Part shown: piece by piece, positions 1 through 12,299 of the stretch | Layout of the letters: each line of letters opens with the position of its first letter | Numbering within the stretch: position 1 is the first letter of the stretch | Source: Puccinia triticina | Taxonomy: Eukaryota > Basidiomycota > Pucciniomycetes > Pucciniales > Pucciniaceae | DNA: 64,000 bases | NCBI RefSeq assembly: GCF_026914185.1 | Contig: NC_070558.1 | Location: 806,001-870,000, forward strand | Reading direction: 5' to 3' | Program-made: the position numbers and the translations under genes | The notes under the pieces: generated by a model | What the model saw: only the letters and a program-made list of their open reading frames with translations | Databases searched by the model: none | What the model was told of the DNA's origin: nothing

Positions 1-3000
1 CTCCAATGGAAACGGGCACACAGAATCAAATGACAAACAAATAGAATCCAATGACTTCCAAAAAGATGGAAACTCAACCAGCACCCCCAGTGCCACACCT
101 GGCGGGGGCAAATCTACTGATGAACAGCGTCTAGGTAAGTAGCATATTTCTTTTGCAGTTTTGGTTGGGTTTCCAAATGCTTGCCTGATTTATAACTCTG
201 TCTGTGCATGTAGACCATGCTAAAAAACTTGCGCAGAATCAGGTCAGTTCAGCCTATGCTTTGTACAAGATACCCGAGCTTTCGAGTCAACTGGACAAAT
301 ACAGCCATCCTATGATTGCCTGGCCTTGTAAGATGTAAGTTCCTCAGGACTTTTTTTGGTATTTTAAAGAAACAAATCAAAGAAATCTAGCTTAGACACT
401 TCCCAACTCTCACTAGATGTGGTAAAAATATCAATCGACCGGCGTACGACTCGTCATGCAGTAATCTCCTCTCCCATGCAGCTCGATGTTCAAGGAAGCA
501 AGAGACACCTGCAAACAAAAATACCTTGGCGTTATTTGGTGTTTGTGGGACCAGCGAGATTGACCCCCGAGAGGTGAGCACTCCTTTTTTGTCCATTTAC
601 TCTAGTTTCTCTGGTCTGACCAAATCACACATCTAGGTGTTGCAAAGATGTGTGATTTGGTGTGCCAAGGCGGCCAAACCTTTTTCAACGATTGAATCAA
701 ACAGCCTCCGGCGTATTCTGCATCCATCAATAATCAAGAATCTCCCCAGTCAAAGGATGGTCTTGAACGCGATTCATATGTTATACTTGTGTGTCCAAGA
801 GAAATTGAGTGAAGAATTGAGGGTTGGTCTGATTTCATTTCATTTTCGTTGGTTTTCATGATGCAAACATTTACAACGGTTTTTTTCCAGATGCACAAAG
901 GTGCAATGTACTTGGGTGTGGATGTGTGGCAATCTCCTAACGGATTTGATATTCTAGGCGCAGTGATATACCGGCTTGTTGACAATGGTGCCGGTGATTT
1001 CACATTGGAAGCAAACCCTCTGGATTTTGTGCAGCTCTGAGGAAGGCATACTGGCGAATACCTGGCTAGTGTGGTTCAGTACATTGTTGAGAAGTTTGGA
1101 TTAGAAAAACGAGTAAGATTTTTTTGTTTTATTGCATGCATTACTAATGTATGTCTGACACCGTCCCTTCCTCCCTCAAGATCTGTGGCATTGTTTCTGA
1201 CAATGCATCTAATAATGCAATGATGGTATCTGAGCTGGGAACACTTGGCTGGAAGCGCTTCCAAGGTGAGCCCCAGTGGATACAATGCTTTGCTCACATC
1301 CTCAACCTCATCGTCAAGGCAATTATGCAACCGTTTGGACGTCAAAAAAAAACACTGTCGAGCCTATTGAGTTGGGAGATTCCGATGATGATGATGAAGA
1401 GCCTCAAAACCTGGTGGATTGGTAAGCCAATCAATTGCACCAATGTAAACTCAACTGATCTCACATGTTTCCGGGTTGGATTGATGGCTTTCTAGTTTTG
1501 ACGACGCGAATGATGGTGACGATCCAGATGGGGAGGACCCTAATACACTTGAAGCGGAAGAAGGAGATCTACAACCCAACAATGAGCTCACTCTTTCCGA
1601 GATCAAAGACCTTGAAAAGGAGTCGGAAGATGATTTATATACTTCAGCCTCATGTCGTCAGTCCCTTGCAAAGGTTTGCACTCAATTCTCTCATAACTTT
1701 ATCGATCACTGTATTTTTTTTCACACATCTTTACCTTCAGTTTCGTGGAATCGCAACAAAACTTAAGAAGTCCCCGAACTCTAAGGATAAATTTATCCAA
1801 ATATGTTGGGAACAAAAGTGTAAGAAGCCACACAATATTGAGCGTGACGTACAGACCCGATGGAACTCGACATACAAACAGCTCGTGAGCATTGTCAGAT
1901 GCAAGGAAGCAATGTGAGTCTGATTTATAATTGATGATCAATCACTTGGGAGGTGAACTGCTCTAATTTGTTTTTCATTCCAGTATCATATGGCAACGCA
2001 ACAAGCAGTTTGGGACACCTCGGAATCTACATATCAACCAGGAGGACCTAGACTTAGCGCGGCACCTTGTTCAGATTCTGGAACCGTTTTACGGATTCAC
2101 TCTTCAAATATCGACCAATTCCTCGGCTCGTGTCGCTGAAGTCGTTGTCTTGATTGACCAAATCACCGCCAGCCTTTCAACGGTAATTGCAAATGAGGAT
2201 GAAATTTATCCTCTAGCTTTACGAAATGCTTGTCGTGCCGGGCTTGGTATCACCAATAAATATTATTCGCTCACAGACTGCTCACCCATTTACAGAATTG
2301 CAATGGGTAAGTCTTTGTATTGGGAATAATTTATTCATAATTGCAGTTTCAAACAACTTTGCTAACACTTAAATTCAAGTTCTCCACCCATCTTTCAAAG
2401 ATGAGTACTTCAAGCTTGCGAAATGGCCTCAAGATTGGATTGATGAGGCGCTTGATCTGACTCGCGAGATGTTTGATAAGTGGTATAAGCCCAGGCGAGC
2501 CACTTTGACCGCAGGACCATCAAAAACAGCAGTATCAAAGGTAATTTTCCTTACATTCTGAATTTACAATTTAAATAAAAACAAAAATTAATATCTCTCA
2601 TCTCGCCAGCCCCAGACCGGTGTCCTGATGGGGCTAGGTGCTGCTGCTGCTGCAAGATCAGCTGATGCTTTGTCAGACCCTGTGGACATCTGGCTTTCTG
2701 GCGGGCTCGTTCTGGACAACGGGGCGCCAGTCAATGGGCTCAAGTGGTGGGCCAAGCAGAAACGTGCTGGGAACACTCACCACGGCCTTTTACAAATGGC
2801 CCTTGATGTCTTATGCTGCCCATGTGAGCGAGTTTTTTTTATTTCGTCAAAACAAGTAATATTGATTCTGATCATGCTTTCTATATAAAGCTACAACCGT
2901 AGACGTAGAGCGCACCTTCAACTTTGGCAGAGATTACGTCTCTGCTAGGAGACACAACCTCAGCGCAGAATCTGTAAGTAGAGGAATGACCTTGTCGTTC

Positions 3001-3117
3001 TATTCGAAGAACAACAAGGTTGGACCTCTGGCTCTTCATGAGTACATGAGCAAGAATAAGGACAGGGTCAAGACAGGGGTGAAGGAAAGGGTACAAGATG
3101 TGTTGACAGTAGATTGA
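1..3117 (+). pseudogene. hAT-family transposase, 5'-truncated by window edge, decayed
   Basis: An intron-split transposase reads left to right and enters from outside the window. Visible parts, in order, are: a BED-like zinc finger (about 300-500, ending in an HAARC motif); the SDNASNN catalytic-core stretch (about 1195); CFAHILNLIVKAI (about 1285); the RDVQTRWNSTY block (about 1850); and the C-terminal dimerisation block containing TVDVERTFNFGRDY (about 2895), with a stop at 3115-3117. Typical hAT enzymes cut and paste DNA and leave 8-bp target duplications. Two lesions break it: an in-frame TGA at 1038-1040 in the block that normally leads into HTGEYLA, and a one-base shift in the A-run near 1343-1350. 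Otherwise the exons join in phase at ordinary GT-AG introns. This could be an autonomous parent of the TAGAGAT-ended MITE at 28.7 kb, now inactive. Confidence 0.85.
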
Positions 3118-3159
3118 GATATAAATAGTAATGAAATCCGTTTGAATTAGTGAGTTTTA

Positions 3160-3306
3160 GTTGGCGGGTACCCGCCAATACCCGCACGGGTACCGCCGGT
3201 ACCCGCTCTGCGGGTGTGGGTGCGGGTGCAGGTGTCTCATTTGGGCCAAAAATGCCGGTGGTACCCGGGTACAAAAAAATACCCGGGTGCAAATCAACGA
3301 TCTCTA
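3160..3306 (+). repeat. hAT right subterminal repeats and terminus
   Basis: About 45 bases after the transposase stop lies a GC-rich block of repeated GGTACCCGC-type motifs in both orientations. It ends in GATCTCTA at 3306, which on the other strand gives a terminus starting TAGAGATC. The same TAGAGAT start and GTACCC subterminal motifs bound the MITE at 28686-29829 and one edge at 26455. Subterminal motif clusters of this kind are usual transposase-binding sites in hAT elements; that role here is inferred. Confidence 0.7.
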
Positions 3307-3463
3307 ACAGATTGCCAAAATGGTCTGCAGCACCATTGCTTTTGCTTGCAATTGTTGATGCAATGGTTTCCAGCTTCAAAACAGTATTCAATTCCTTGCT
3401 TTTGGGGTGTCCAAGCAAGTTAAACAGTACCTCAATTACTACAGCTTGGGATGTTGCTGACTT

Positions 3464-3898
3464 ATGGCAGTGGCAGCACTGCAAACACTATTGACAGAGG
3501 CCCAGTCCAACCTCAGGAAAGCTTTTAGGAGCGCATTGGCTCAGCAAATCTCACCAATCATGTGCATAGACAACCTTGACATTGAGCAACATGTTCATAC
3601 ACAATTGGTAGGCCACTGTCCACATATGTTTCACGGAACATGGTAATATTAATATGTTCATTTCCCTCCAGCTGATCTCCTCAAAAAATTGGAACCGTCG
3701 CAGCTCACTGTCAGTAGTTTTGATAACACAATGAGAAAATATTATTCATCATTCCAAATTGAGCTGCACATGTTTCTTCCAACTCAAGACTCCAAAAAGC
3801 CATCAGGCTTATCAGGAGTGGTGAGCTCATTGGGGTCAGGAAGCGGAGAAGGGATTGCAGGGGAGGATTTGATGAGGTTGGTACTTTCTTGCGTCTAG
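3464..3898 (+). pseudogene. TE-derived fragment, DUF6589-like
   Basis: Two stretches in different frames look like one decayed protein. The first (about 3464-3641) contains SPIMCIDNLDIEQHVHTQLV followed by HMFHGTW. The second (about 3689-3800) reads KLEPSQLTVSS then FLPTQD. This order resembles the DUF6589-type proteins found many times in basidiomycete mobile elements, where a DN(L/I)D motif is followed by an HGT motif. The fragment lies directly beyond the hAT terminus, so the hAT probably jumped into it. The family call is from memory of the motif pattern only. Confidence 0.4.
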
Positions 3899-3899
3899 A

Positions 3900-4640
3900 T
3901 CCCATGGTCTTGGGTGGAAGAGGGATTGGTTTGAGGTGGAAGGGAGGGGGAAAGATTTCACATCATTTTTTGATATTTTTGGGGTCGGACAAATGGAGCC
4001 TAACTTATTGCCCCAAGGGCTTTGTCACATATTAGTCACCTGCAAGCTGAACAGGTCTGCAATGGGAGGCGCTCATTTCTGCCACCCCTCTGATGACTGC
4101 ATCAGAGATGACTGAAGTTTATCTGTTCCAAGCACCGCGCGGTATTTAAGCACACCGTACTCCCATGTCTTGCGAAGCTGTGCCGCCGACTAAAGGCCGT
4201 CAAATAGGCAGCCTGACGCCGATCCCACAACCTTGCCGGTTGGCGTGCTGTGGTTTCAGTCTTTCCACTCAAAGAGTTGTTTTTCTGGCCTGGGCGGCTT
4301 GAAGACCGCCCGCCGTGTATGATTGTTGTTATATATCCAGCTCAACTTTGCTGTCATGTATTCGCTCCATCCCTGCCTATTGAGAACATCTATTCCAAAA
4401 TAAACATAAAGTTGAAAAGGGAGCTCTGGTTGGGGCACATCAACTCGCCCAAATATCGCAGCTAGTGAAGCAACGTTCCTTTGTCTTCCCCACCTCTGTT
4501 CATTCAATCGCAGGTTCCGGACGAAAGTGACGCCCCATCTTTCCGGTGAGAAGCATTTTCCCAATGTCTTGTCCATCTGATGTCGCGATTGCTGACAAAG
4601 AATTCTGCTGACTGCCGACAGACCCAGGGCAATTCTCATC
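3900..4640. other. Intergenic, no gene seen
   Basis: No convincing coding region is visible. The stretch immediately upstream of 4641 would hold the promoter and 5' leader of the DUF7918-like gene. A 195-aa open frame on the minus strand (4256-4843) overlaps that gene and has no recognisable motif. Confidence 0.4.
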
Positions 4641-5971
4641 ATGCCCGTCAACGCTGCCTCTGGTGCTTCTTGCACCATCAATCTCCGCCAACGAGCATCA
4701 GCCAAGCCCAGGCGATACATCTCAGTCCCTTGGCAAGAATACAACCATGAAACGACCGTCGACCCGATGACGGGGGCTATCCAAGAAATTGTGACGATCG
4801 AATCCCCACCAGCCAGCCGATTCGAAATCGTCTTCGACATCAAACCGTCAGCTTACTCGTTGATCTGTCGCCCTGACTCGACCGCAACCACCGGTTCTCA
4901 ATCCCCGTTCCCAGAGGAGGAAGAGGAGGACCACGTTTGCAACATCTACTTGGACGGGATTGCTGTTGGTACGCACCACCGGCACAAATTGTCGTCAGAC
5001 GTTCCAAAACGGAGAGACAAGATCTTCTCAGATGAAACAACTAGGTACAGATGGCTCGAATTCGCGAACGTCAAACTGGTTGATCTGAATGACTGCTCTT
5101 TAAAAGTGGTTGATCCGGCAGACAAGATCTGTGAAGATGAAGACGTGATCAAGTCACTCGGAACGATACGAATTGATATCTTTAGATCGACTCTAGTCTA
5201 CGCGCGTAGACCGCGACCCCCAAAATACCCTGGTCCGCCTCTTGTAACCACTAATCAAATGAAATTCTCGGAGCGTTCTATAAAAAATTGTCTCTCTACT
5301 ACTGCTGGCTTATCTCAACAATCAATAATCAACCATACACCTAGTGATTTGACCATCGTTATCAAGGAAATCGAGCCAAATCCTTTCCTTCAAGTCAGTC
5401 TTATTATTCCTTGCCCCCCCCTCTCCCTTGAATAATAGTAACGCTGGCTGATATTCTGTGTTTGGTCTTGTTTTTAATCTAGTTTATTTTCAAATACAAA
5501 CCGCGATCGGTCCTGGAAGCAGAGGGAACTATTGAACGGCCAACGATTGAAGTAGAAGTGGACCGCAAACATGAAGAGAAATCCAACGAACAGACTGAAA
5601 ATGAGAATAAACCGGATCAAGTTGAGGATGATCAATTTGTTCGCGAAATGTTAGAGCTTTCGATCTACAAGACGGATCTAATAGCGTCGATCACTGATCT
5701 TGCCCTCCAGACCCTCATATATATCATTTCTCTTTTGACCAACCTACACACTTACCCTAAGTACTCCCCAGCCCCTTCACTATTGTGGAGAATAATATCA
5801 TTTCAGGTCGTGCTGCTCCATGTCCAAGCTTGTTTTACTGCTTCATCAGCCTCCTCAGTTTACATATCTCCCTCGATCCTTTCCCATGTATCTCTGTTCC
5901 TGTTGCAGGCAGATCTTTCTATCACCACTGGATCTCGATTGATTAGCTGGGAGAGGCATGATAAGTTTTGA
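4641..5971 (+). CDS. DUF7918-like protein of unknown function
   Basis: Exon 1 is 4641-5393 (251 codons) and the intron is 5394-5482. Exon 2 starts at 5483 in phase 0 and is open to a stop at 5969-5971. The N-terminus carries PWQEYNHE and TIESPPASRFEIVFD; further on come HVCNIYLDGIAVG and, across the intron, FKYKPRSVLEAEG. This arrangement resembles the DUF7918 family that is expanded in basidiomycetes; its function is not known. An acidic EEEEED patch lies near residue 92. The C-terminus is uncertain: codons after about 5700 look intronic. A further exon at 5994-6059 (NKDIKVEDKQKELADE..., stop at 6057-6059) would give a more typical charged tail. No signal peptide or membrane segment was seen. 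Confidence 0.55.
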
Positions 5972-6059
5972 GAGGTCTTGAGGCGAACAGTAGAATAAGG
6001 ATATCAAAGTCGAGGATAAGCAGAAAGAATTAGCTGATGAAACCGCAACTTCCGATTGA

Positions 6060-6760
6060 AGGATCGAGAGATCAGGAACCCGCAAAAAACAGGTCTGTGG
6101 CATCATCTTGACTAGAGCGGGTGATGCGAAGATCCGGAAAGCATGAGTTCACCAAAGTTGTTGACATCCAGAGTGTCAACCAGAGTATATATGCCCTGTT
6201 TTGGGACCACACTTACTCACCAAAAAAACCGTACATAAACCAACCTGATTCGAAGGACCTTGGATGTAATAAATTCTTCAGGTCTCGAAATGTGGTCCAG
6301 CCGACTCCAGGTGTCTCCTGGTGTCTCTCTTTGGGGATTCGCAAACATCAATTGAGTTCAGTTGATCGACACGTGTCGCGCGCACTCCAGTTATCTTTTC
6401 AGGACAGACATGTACAATCAATTCATTTCTGATTCCTTGGCGAGGTCAAGTTGTGTGTGTACATGTTTAGATAAACTTCCAGACAAAAAGAAGCGGGTCA
6501 GATTTGGATGAGGTTTAGTGTACAGCAGTCATAGACTGATAGAGGGGGAGGGGGATTTTGATAATTTTGGAATTGACTTTTTTTGTGGACCCAATCCTCA
6601 ATCTGAAGATTGGGGATCGACAGGGATTACTTGTATCTGGTGATATGTGTATGGAGGAGCTAGTGATGGACGCATGTAATAGCAAAACAGATAGAGAGAG
6701 TCAAGGACACAGGTGCTAGAGCTTTCGACCGGATGGCGTATCGCGCAAGACGATGATAGC
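6060..6760. other. Intergenic, no gene seen
   Basis: Only short open frames without motifs. This stretch separates the DUF7918-like gene (+) from the CENP-S gene (-), so it should contain both 3' ends. Confidence 0.4.
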
Positions 6761-7813
6761 TCAGTCGAGGGGATTACGGGACGAGCTTGCAGCAGGCAGA
6801 CAGCCGACCTTGGTCGGTTTCGGCTTGGGTTTCTTGAAGGGCTTCGAGGCGGCGTTCTTGGTTGCTGGTACGGTTGCCGCGGTCTTCTTCGTCGAAGCGG
6901 AGCCGGCGGAGTTGAACCGCCGGGCCTCTTCATCGAGCATCTCCTGCTGTTGATATACAATACGGGAGCCGGGTTGGGAGAGGTCGTCATCCACACATAC
7001 GGGACCGCCCAAGTTTCGCAGAATGAAGACACACAAATCAGAGGAAATTGTATGCATCACAAGCTGCAAATGATGAACGCTCTTTGAATGGTTGGATATG
7101 CATCCCAGGACTGACCAGGACAGTTGACTTCCTGCACACTAGCTTCACGTCTTCCTCCCGGATCGTAGTCCGACCCGCATGATCCGCGAAAGCCTTCAAC
7201 TCCAGAGCGAGATTTTCTATTTTTTTGATGAATTAAAAGGTAACGCAGAAACCAGGGTTAGAGTCAATCTTTATAGAGAGATAAGGTCCAATCTGATGGA
7301 GATGGATGAGTGGAATTAGGGGGTAGCCTTGGGTTATCGTTGCGATCGAGAGTGACTTGCCTGCTTGAGCGTATACGAGCTCGGTCAGGGAGGCCACAAA
7401 GGGCTCGCTCATCGACCGCCCGAGTTCGATTTCTTCTTCCTGGGCTATCTGGGCGACCGTATACCTTTTCTTGGGGAGGGCGTCCGATTGAGTTTCGAAG
7501 AGCGATCAGCTCAGTTGATAGTATTCGAGACGAAGGCTATGTAGCCGAGAATAACGTACCAGACGGCTGCTTTGAGAGACTGGAAGAACGAGCACATGAG
7601 GGACGTGTTGAGCTCCAGAGATGAGGGGCTGCTCACCTGCTCGTCGATTCCCGTCGTCAGACTTTGCTCGTCTCCCTCATCCCTGCCGATCTCCTCTCGC
7701 TCGCCCAGATCCTCGTCAACACTGTTCTCGTCACCATCCGTCGGTTTCCGCTTCCTGGCTGTGCTTGGCTCCTTTTCGCCTCCTGCCGATGTCGTCTTTG
7801 ATCCTCGGACCAT
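6761..7813 (-). CDS. MHF1: CENP-S / MHF1 histone-fold protein
   Basis: CENP-S (MHF1) pairs with CENP-X (MHF2) as a histone-fold complex that binds branched DNA with FANCM-type helicases and also sits at kinetochores. Exons on the minus strand: 7637-7813, 7560-7579, 7361-7464, 7116-7216 and 6761-7063; phases 0, 2, 1, 0 all agree. After a 59-residue acidic, low-complexity leader the protein reads SLKAAVWYTVAQIAQEEEIE, then PFVASLTELVYAQAENLALE, then FADHAGRTTIREEDVKLVCR. This is the family signature over alpha-1 to alpha-3. The C-terminal tail is Ala/Lys/Pro-rich. The leader and tail are longer than in the human protein. Intron 3 appears to use a GC donor (CAG|GCAAGT). The last exon may be spliced further, since its first 20 residues do not resemble the family. 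Confidence 0.85.
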
Positions 7814-8059
7814 ACTCCGTCCAATGTATTCCTGATTATTTGGGATATTATCTGATGGCTATGCTTGTCTGCAGTTGTTTCAGTGCGCCCATCAGCTTCC
7901 TCTCACCCAGTCGATCATCGAAAGAGGTGCTTCCAGACTTACATATTTACCTCTTCTGTACGGATATGCCAATCAATGTGTATTTATCAACATGCTATAG
8001 CACATTCCTTCCGCAGCCAGCTCCGCGTCTCTCCACCCAGCTGTTGATACCCAACGACA
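7814..8059. other. Upstream region of MHF1, no gene seen
   Basis: Short stretch 5' of the minus-strand MHF1 gene that presumably holds its promoter. No coding sequence is supported. Confidence 0.35.
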
Positions 8060-8262
8060 AGAAAAACAACCACTCTGACCGGTCATTGAGAGGACTCAAC
8101 GCGACTCAAGCCTCTTGATCACCGGTACAAACCGATCATCAAGGGCCCAGGGGCGTGAGCTCTCTCGGTGACCGGCACAAACCAGTCATCGAGAGGACTC
8201 AAGCTGCTCGATGCCCAGTCATTGAGAGAATTCAAGCTCCTCAATAACCGGTTTGTACAGTT
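8060..8262. repeat. Hyphenated-palindrome repeat (GACCGGT family), small array
   Basis: Several diverged copies of a unit in which GACCGGT...CATCGAGAGGACTCA and its inverted form alternate. The same unit dominates the satellites at 28.9-29.7 kb and 30.5-31.6 kb. Here it is not obviously bounded by element ends. Confidence 0.65.
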
Positions 8263-8906
8263 AAATTTGGTTCTTACCGCGCAGTACTTTAGCTTAGCAT
8301 TTGGCTGAACCAATGCAGATGCTCTGAGAAAGAATAAATATATATTGATGTAAACAAGGGGAAGATAGAGGAAGACAATAGCCAAGCGGATTCCAGAGCG
8401 GAGAGGAAGAAAGAACGGAAGGGGCGTCTTCTTCCTTCCTTCCTTCCTTTCTTTTTTTCCTGGGTTTTCTTTCTCAGGCTCCTATGTAAGCCACCATACG
8501 ACTTTGAATGAATAAGAAAAGGAAGTGATAATGGTAGCAGGAGTGTACAGGTCTGCGGCGTTTCAGATAAGTTTCGGGAAAAAAGACGTTTCTGATCTTG
8601 GTCTTCTTGTCGTTATGGGTGGTGAAGAGAAAGGGAAAACAGTTATATAGAAGCTACTCTAGGGGTTTATGTGTTGAACTATTCCATTTCTGGAAAGGGA
8701 TAAGTTCATTTTATTGGTCGAAGAGAGGGAAAAAAAACAAGACCAAAGGTAGAGAGAGAGATAGGACGGGAGGGAAGGCAGGCCGGATACGGCTCCAGTG
8801 AAATGTTGACTTCTTCCCTTGCAAGCGCACTCTTTATTCTCCGTCTGTTCTAAGTCAAGCATAAGGTCAAAACATGGAACCATGAAAGATGATCTTCTGA
8901 AACGGC
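8263..8906. other. Intergenic / 3' flank of the desaturase gene
   Basis: No supported coding region. It contains a CTTCCTTCCTT-type pyrimidine tract around 8430-8460 and is otherwise unremarkable. The desaturase 3' UTR should lie just left of 8907. Confidence 0.4.
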
Positions 8907-10709
8907 TCAGGAAGCTGAGACGTCGTTGACTTCGACTCCCGAGTCGGACACCGAGCCCTTTGAGCCAGGACTGGCCAAGCGACAAGCCGCCTGGCCTTTC
9001 GCGTTCTTCCAGAACACCACGTCGCCTTCATCTTCAACGAACTGCAATCGCGACGCACACTCCAGTTAAGACGAATGTACAAAGACTTCGATGAGCTAGA
9101 CAAGGGGGATGGGAGAGAGGATACGTACTCGACATTGGTTGTAAACCTTCCACAAGCTCACCCAGGCGTTCTCGTCCGACTTGCGGTAATGGGCGCCCAG
9201 CTTGGCCTTGATAGCCTCAGTGGCATCCCAGGCGTGGTAGTGGGGGATTTTCGAGCAGATGTGGTGGGCTACATGGGTCTCGGCGATCCCGTGGAAGAAG
9301 AAGCCGTGGATGTTGCGGTCGATGGTGCAGAGAGCGCCTCGTTGGAAGTTAAACGCCCCCTCTCGGTAGTGTGGAAGCATAGGGTCGTTGTGTTGAAGGA
9401 AGGTGATCATGACAAGCCAGTGCTAGATTGAGAGCAAACAAGGTGAGCTTGGCTTAGGTCGACATATTGGTCTGCATTTCCTCCATGGAGCTGCGACGGC
9501 TTACGTTGACGTTGAAGTAGGGTACGATGTAGTACTTGAAAACGGTCAGGAAGTCAGTCTTGTATCCCAGGATGGTGAGACCAGCGAGCGTGAGCCCGAT
9601 ACCCAAGTCGGACTTCAAGATTTGGGAGCGGTGTCGGGCATCATAGATGATCGAGTTAGGATTGAAATCTGGATGTGGTCATTAGACTGTCAGAGAGTGA
9701 GCGCCCTGATGATGACGATCTGTGATTGTGGCTTACGGTTGGTCCAGGATGGGTAGCGGGCTTGGCCGGAGGCATTGCTGAGGATGTACATGGGCCAGCC
9801 AAAGAGTTGTTGAAGGAATAGGTTGAACAAGTTCCACAAGGGAGCATCTTCCAAGAGATCGTCCATAGTTTCATAACTAGGTTAGATGATCGAAATTTCG
9901 TCAGAGAAAAGGGAAAAAAAAAAAAAAACAGTTAGAAAAGCTTGGCAACCGCCCCAAAAGTTGAAAAAGAGGCAGATCATAAACTGAGACTGACAGTGAG
10001 GGTGGTAAAGTACCCTCTCGTTCGCGCTTGGATGCGTTTGAGGGCAGAGGTGGTGCGCCACGTTGGGAACGAGTCTTTGGCACGAACACCTGGTCTCGGC
10101 TCATATGACAGGTTGCGGCGTGGTGTTGGGCATGGCTGATCCTCCAGGAATGGTAGGGGACCAGGAGGAGGGAGTGAAAGATGAAGCCGACGGTGTTGTT
10201 GATGGTCTTTGAGCTCGAGAATGCCTGATGACCGCATTCATGGGCGAGGACCCAAACGCCTGGATGATGATGATCGGGTGTTAGTTAGAGTTTCATGGAC
10301 AATATATAAGATTTAGAGAGATAGACTGACCAGTCCATACCAATCCGCTGGCATAGCCGTAGAATGCCCAAGCGGCGATGCGGCCGAGGGTGACGAGGCT
10401 TGGATTGGAAGTGGTTAGCGAGTCGAAGAAGGGGTCGATGAACCGGGCCAGATAGATGAAGGATGAGGCCAGGAAGATGTCCCAGAGCAGATAGACGCCC
10501 GATCTGAGTGCCGATCGCTGGAAGCAGTGGGCGGGGATGGCAGAGAGCAGTTCTTTAATGGTGAATTGTGGAAGTTCGAAGATCGGGAGGGAGGACTGGT
10601 TATCCTCGTCATCGGAGGCAGAAGATGCAGATGAGCCGGCCAGATGGATGACGGGTACTGGCTGGGTGCGATGGTGGAGGGTGGATGGGGGTTCTTGTGC
10701 TTCGGACAT
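8907..10709 (-). CDS. FAD2: Delta-12-type fatty acid desaturase
   Basis: Membrane di-iron desaturase of the FAD2 group, expected to convert oleoyl to linoleoyl lipid in the ER; an omega-3 specificity cannot be excluded from sequence alone. Exons (minus): 10331-10709, 9995-10259, 9737-9876, 9505-9668, 9129-9422 and 8907-9041. They give 458 residues with all phases consistent. The three histidine boxes are present: HECGH (133-137), HAQHH (169-173) and HVAHH (366-370). Family blocks DQVFVPKTRS, EDAPLWNLFNLFLQQLFGWP, NHFNPNS, VNHWLVMITFLQHNDPMLPH and HGIAETHVAHH follow in the normal order. The N-terminus has a Ser/Asp/Glu-rich cytosolic leader and then hydrophobic spans. Length is normal for fungal FAD2. 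The exon 2/3 junction inside the variable linker is the least certain. Confidence 0.92.
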
Positions 10710-11100
10710 GGCGGTATGTGCTCTGGGTAGCTAGTAGTAGGAGATGGAGTGGTGGGAGGGAGAGGGCGGATGGCGAGTGGCCGAAACAGATGGGTTTTTA
10801 AGTTTGCGACTTGAATCGCGCAGCCTCGGCAGAGGCAGAGGCAGAGGCACGGGCAGCCGGAGAAGACCAGGTAGAACACAACCACAACCACAACCACACC
10901 AAAACAAAACAAAGCAAAGCAAAGCAAAGCCACCCCCTGAACCACACTCGGACACCCACACCACTCATTCACATGCACCAGGAAGCAGCCGATCTGCCAG
11001 TCTGGGAAGTCGCAACCACCGGAAGAACATTGGCCAATCACCCAGGAGAAGAATCGGCCAACAACCCTTTCTTGTTCTACATCTCACTAATATGTAAAGA
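10710..11100 (-). promoter_or_regulatory. Desaturase upstream region with simple repeats
   Basis: Immediately 5' of the desaturase start lie GGTTGTGG/CCACAACC and CAAAGCAAAG simple repeats (about 10875-10935) and a GGCAGAGG run (about 10825-10850). No TATA element or recognised operator could be assigned. Confidence 0.3.
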
Positions 11101-12299
11101 ACTCCATCCAAACACTCGCTACCACTGCATCATACCCGAATCAATTGGCAGGCCAGAAAGCAGGTGGAGGCACGTTTGACCCGGCAAGGCAAGACTGCTT
11201 ACGAGCAACATACGTATTAGTTATTACACCGCCTTGAAACTGACGTGATTTATTGATCAGCTGTAGACGGCAATCGATATCACACATTCGAAACAATTCT
11301 GCTAGGTCGGTTGGGATGTATTGTATACGATGCGAGCATGCTTTGAAGCGACTGCCGTTTGGGTAGAGTCCAATAGATTCCCGTTTTAAAATTGCACCCT
11401 CCTCAGTCATCATACATAGCCGTTTCCTATTTGTTTAAATTCATAATATGTAAGAATTAATGGTCTTGGAAAGCTTCGGACCAAGCAAATCGATCCTGAG
11501 GGCAAAGAGTCGACAGCCGAGAAAGACAAACCCAGCACGCAGATTCCCTGGGCAAGCCCGGGTGACGATATGTATTCAAGCAAGGAAAAGACAAAGGACT
11601 TGGAGGAATTTAAATCTGGCAAATATTTGTGAGCAAAGACTTGGATTACAATCGGCCGCTCGCTCCACAAACAATTCACAGCTTCCATCATTCCAACCGC
11701 CCCTCCCCACTCCCAAGAAGAGCGGAGGACTTCGGTTACGTATCGCAACAAGTGCTTCATGCCAGTGCCAACGGTGCTGCATGCACTGAGAGAGACACCG
11801 AGCCAACGTCGCGACTCCCCCGTGAGTGCCAGGAATTGCCTTCGACACACATCTGCCGAAACTTTCTTATTGAGGTTTGCGGGCATCCACATTTTTTTTT
11901 CTTTGCTGGGAATGTTCGGGACTAGGAGGGCTCCTGATTGGCAGTTCCCGATAGGGTTTTCGAGATCCGTGGGCCCCTGTTGAGCTGGGTGGTGAAGAAA
12001 CGATCATAACCGGCCGGCGCAGCCTCGGCAGGCGAGCGAGAGCTTCCTGCCGGTCAGCCTGGTGTTGCGTTACACTCCGACCAGGATAAATCTCTCTTGG
12101 CCGACAAGGTTATACATATGCAGGGCCAGCTTGGTGATCAATGCGCAAAAGAGAGAGTAGAAAGAAAAAGAGAAACAACGAAGGATTACCAGATAAATAT
12201 TCAAAGAAAGAGATGGAGGAGGCGCGGCTGGCTGCACTGTCGAGGGAAAACAAACGGCCCTTGGACAAGGGGGAAAAGCTCCCGGGGAGAGCCGCGAAG
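11101..12299. other. Intergenic, no gene seen
   Basis: Overlapping open frames on both strands at 11410-11925 lack motifs and look like chance frames. The right end runs into the outer, diverged part of the inverted duplication. Confidence 0.35.

Noticed and set aside
10415..11097. Overlapping frames of 117-208 codons upstream of the desaturase
   Set aside because: They overlap desaturase exon 1 or consist of simple repeats (CCACAACC, CAAAGC).
11410..11925. Frames up to 160 codons on both strands
   Set aside because: Mutually overlapping, no motif, no splice support.
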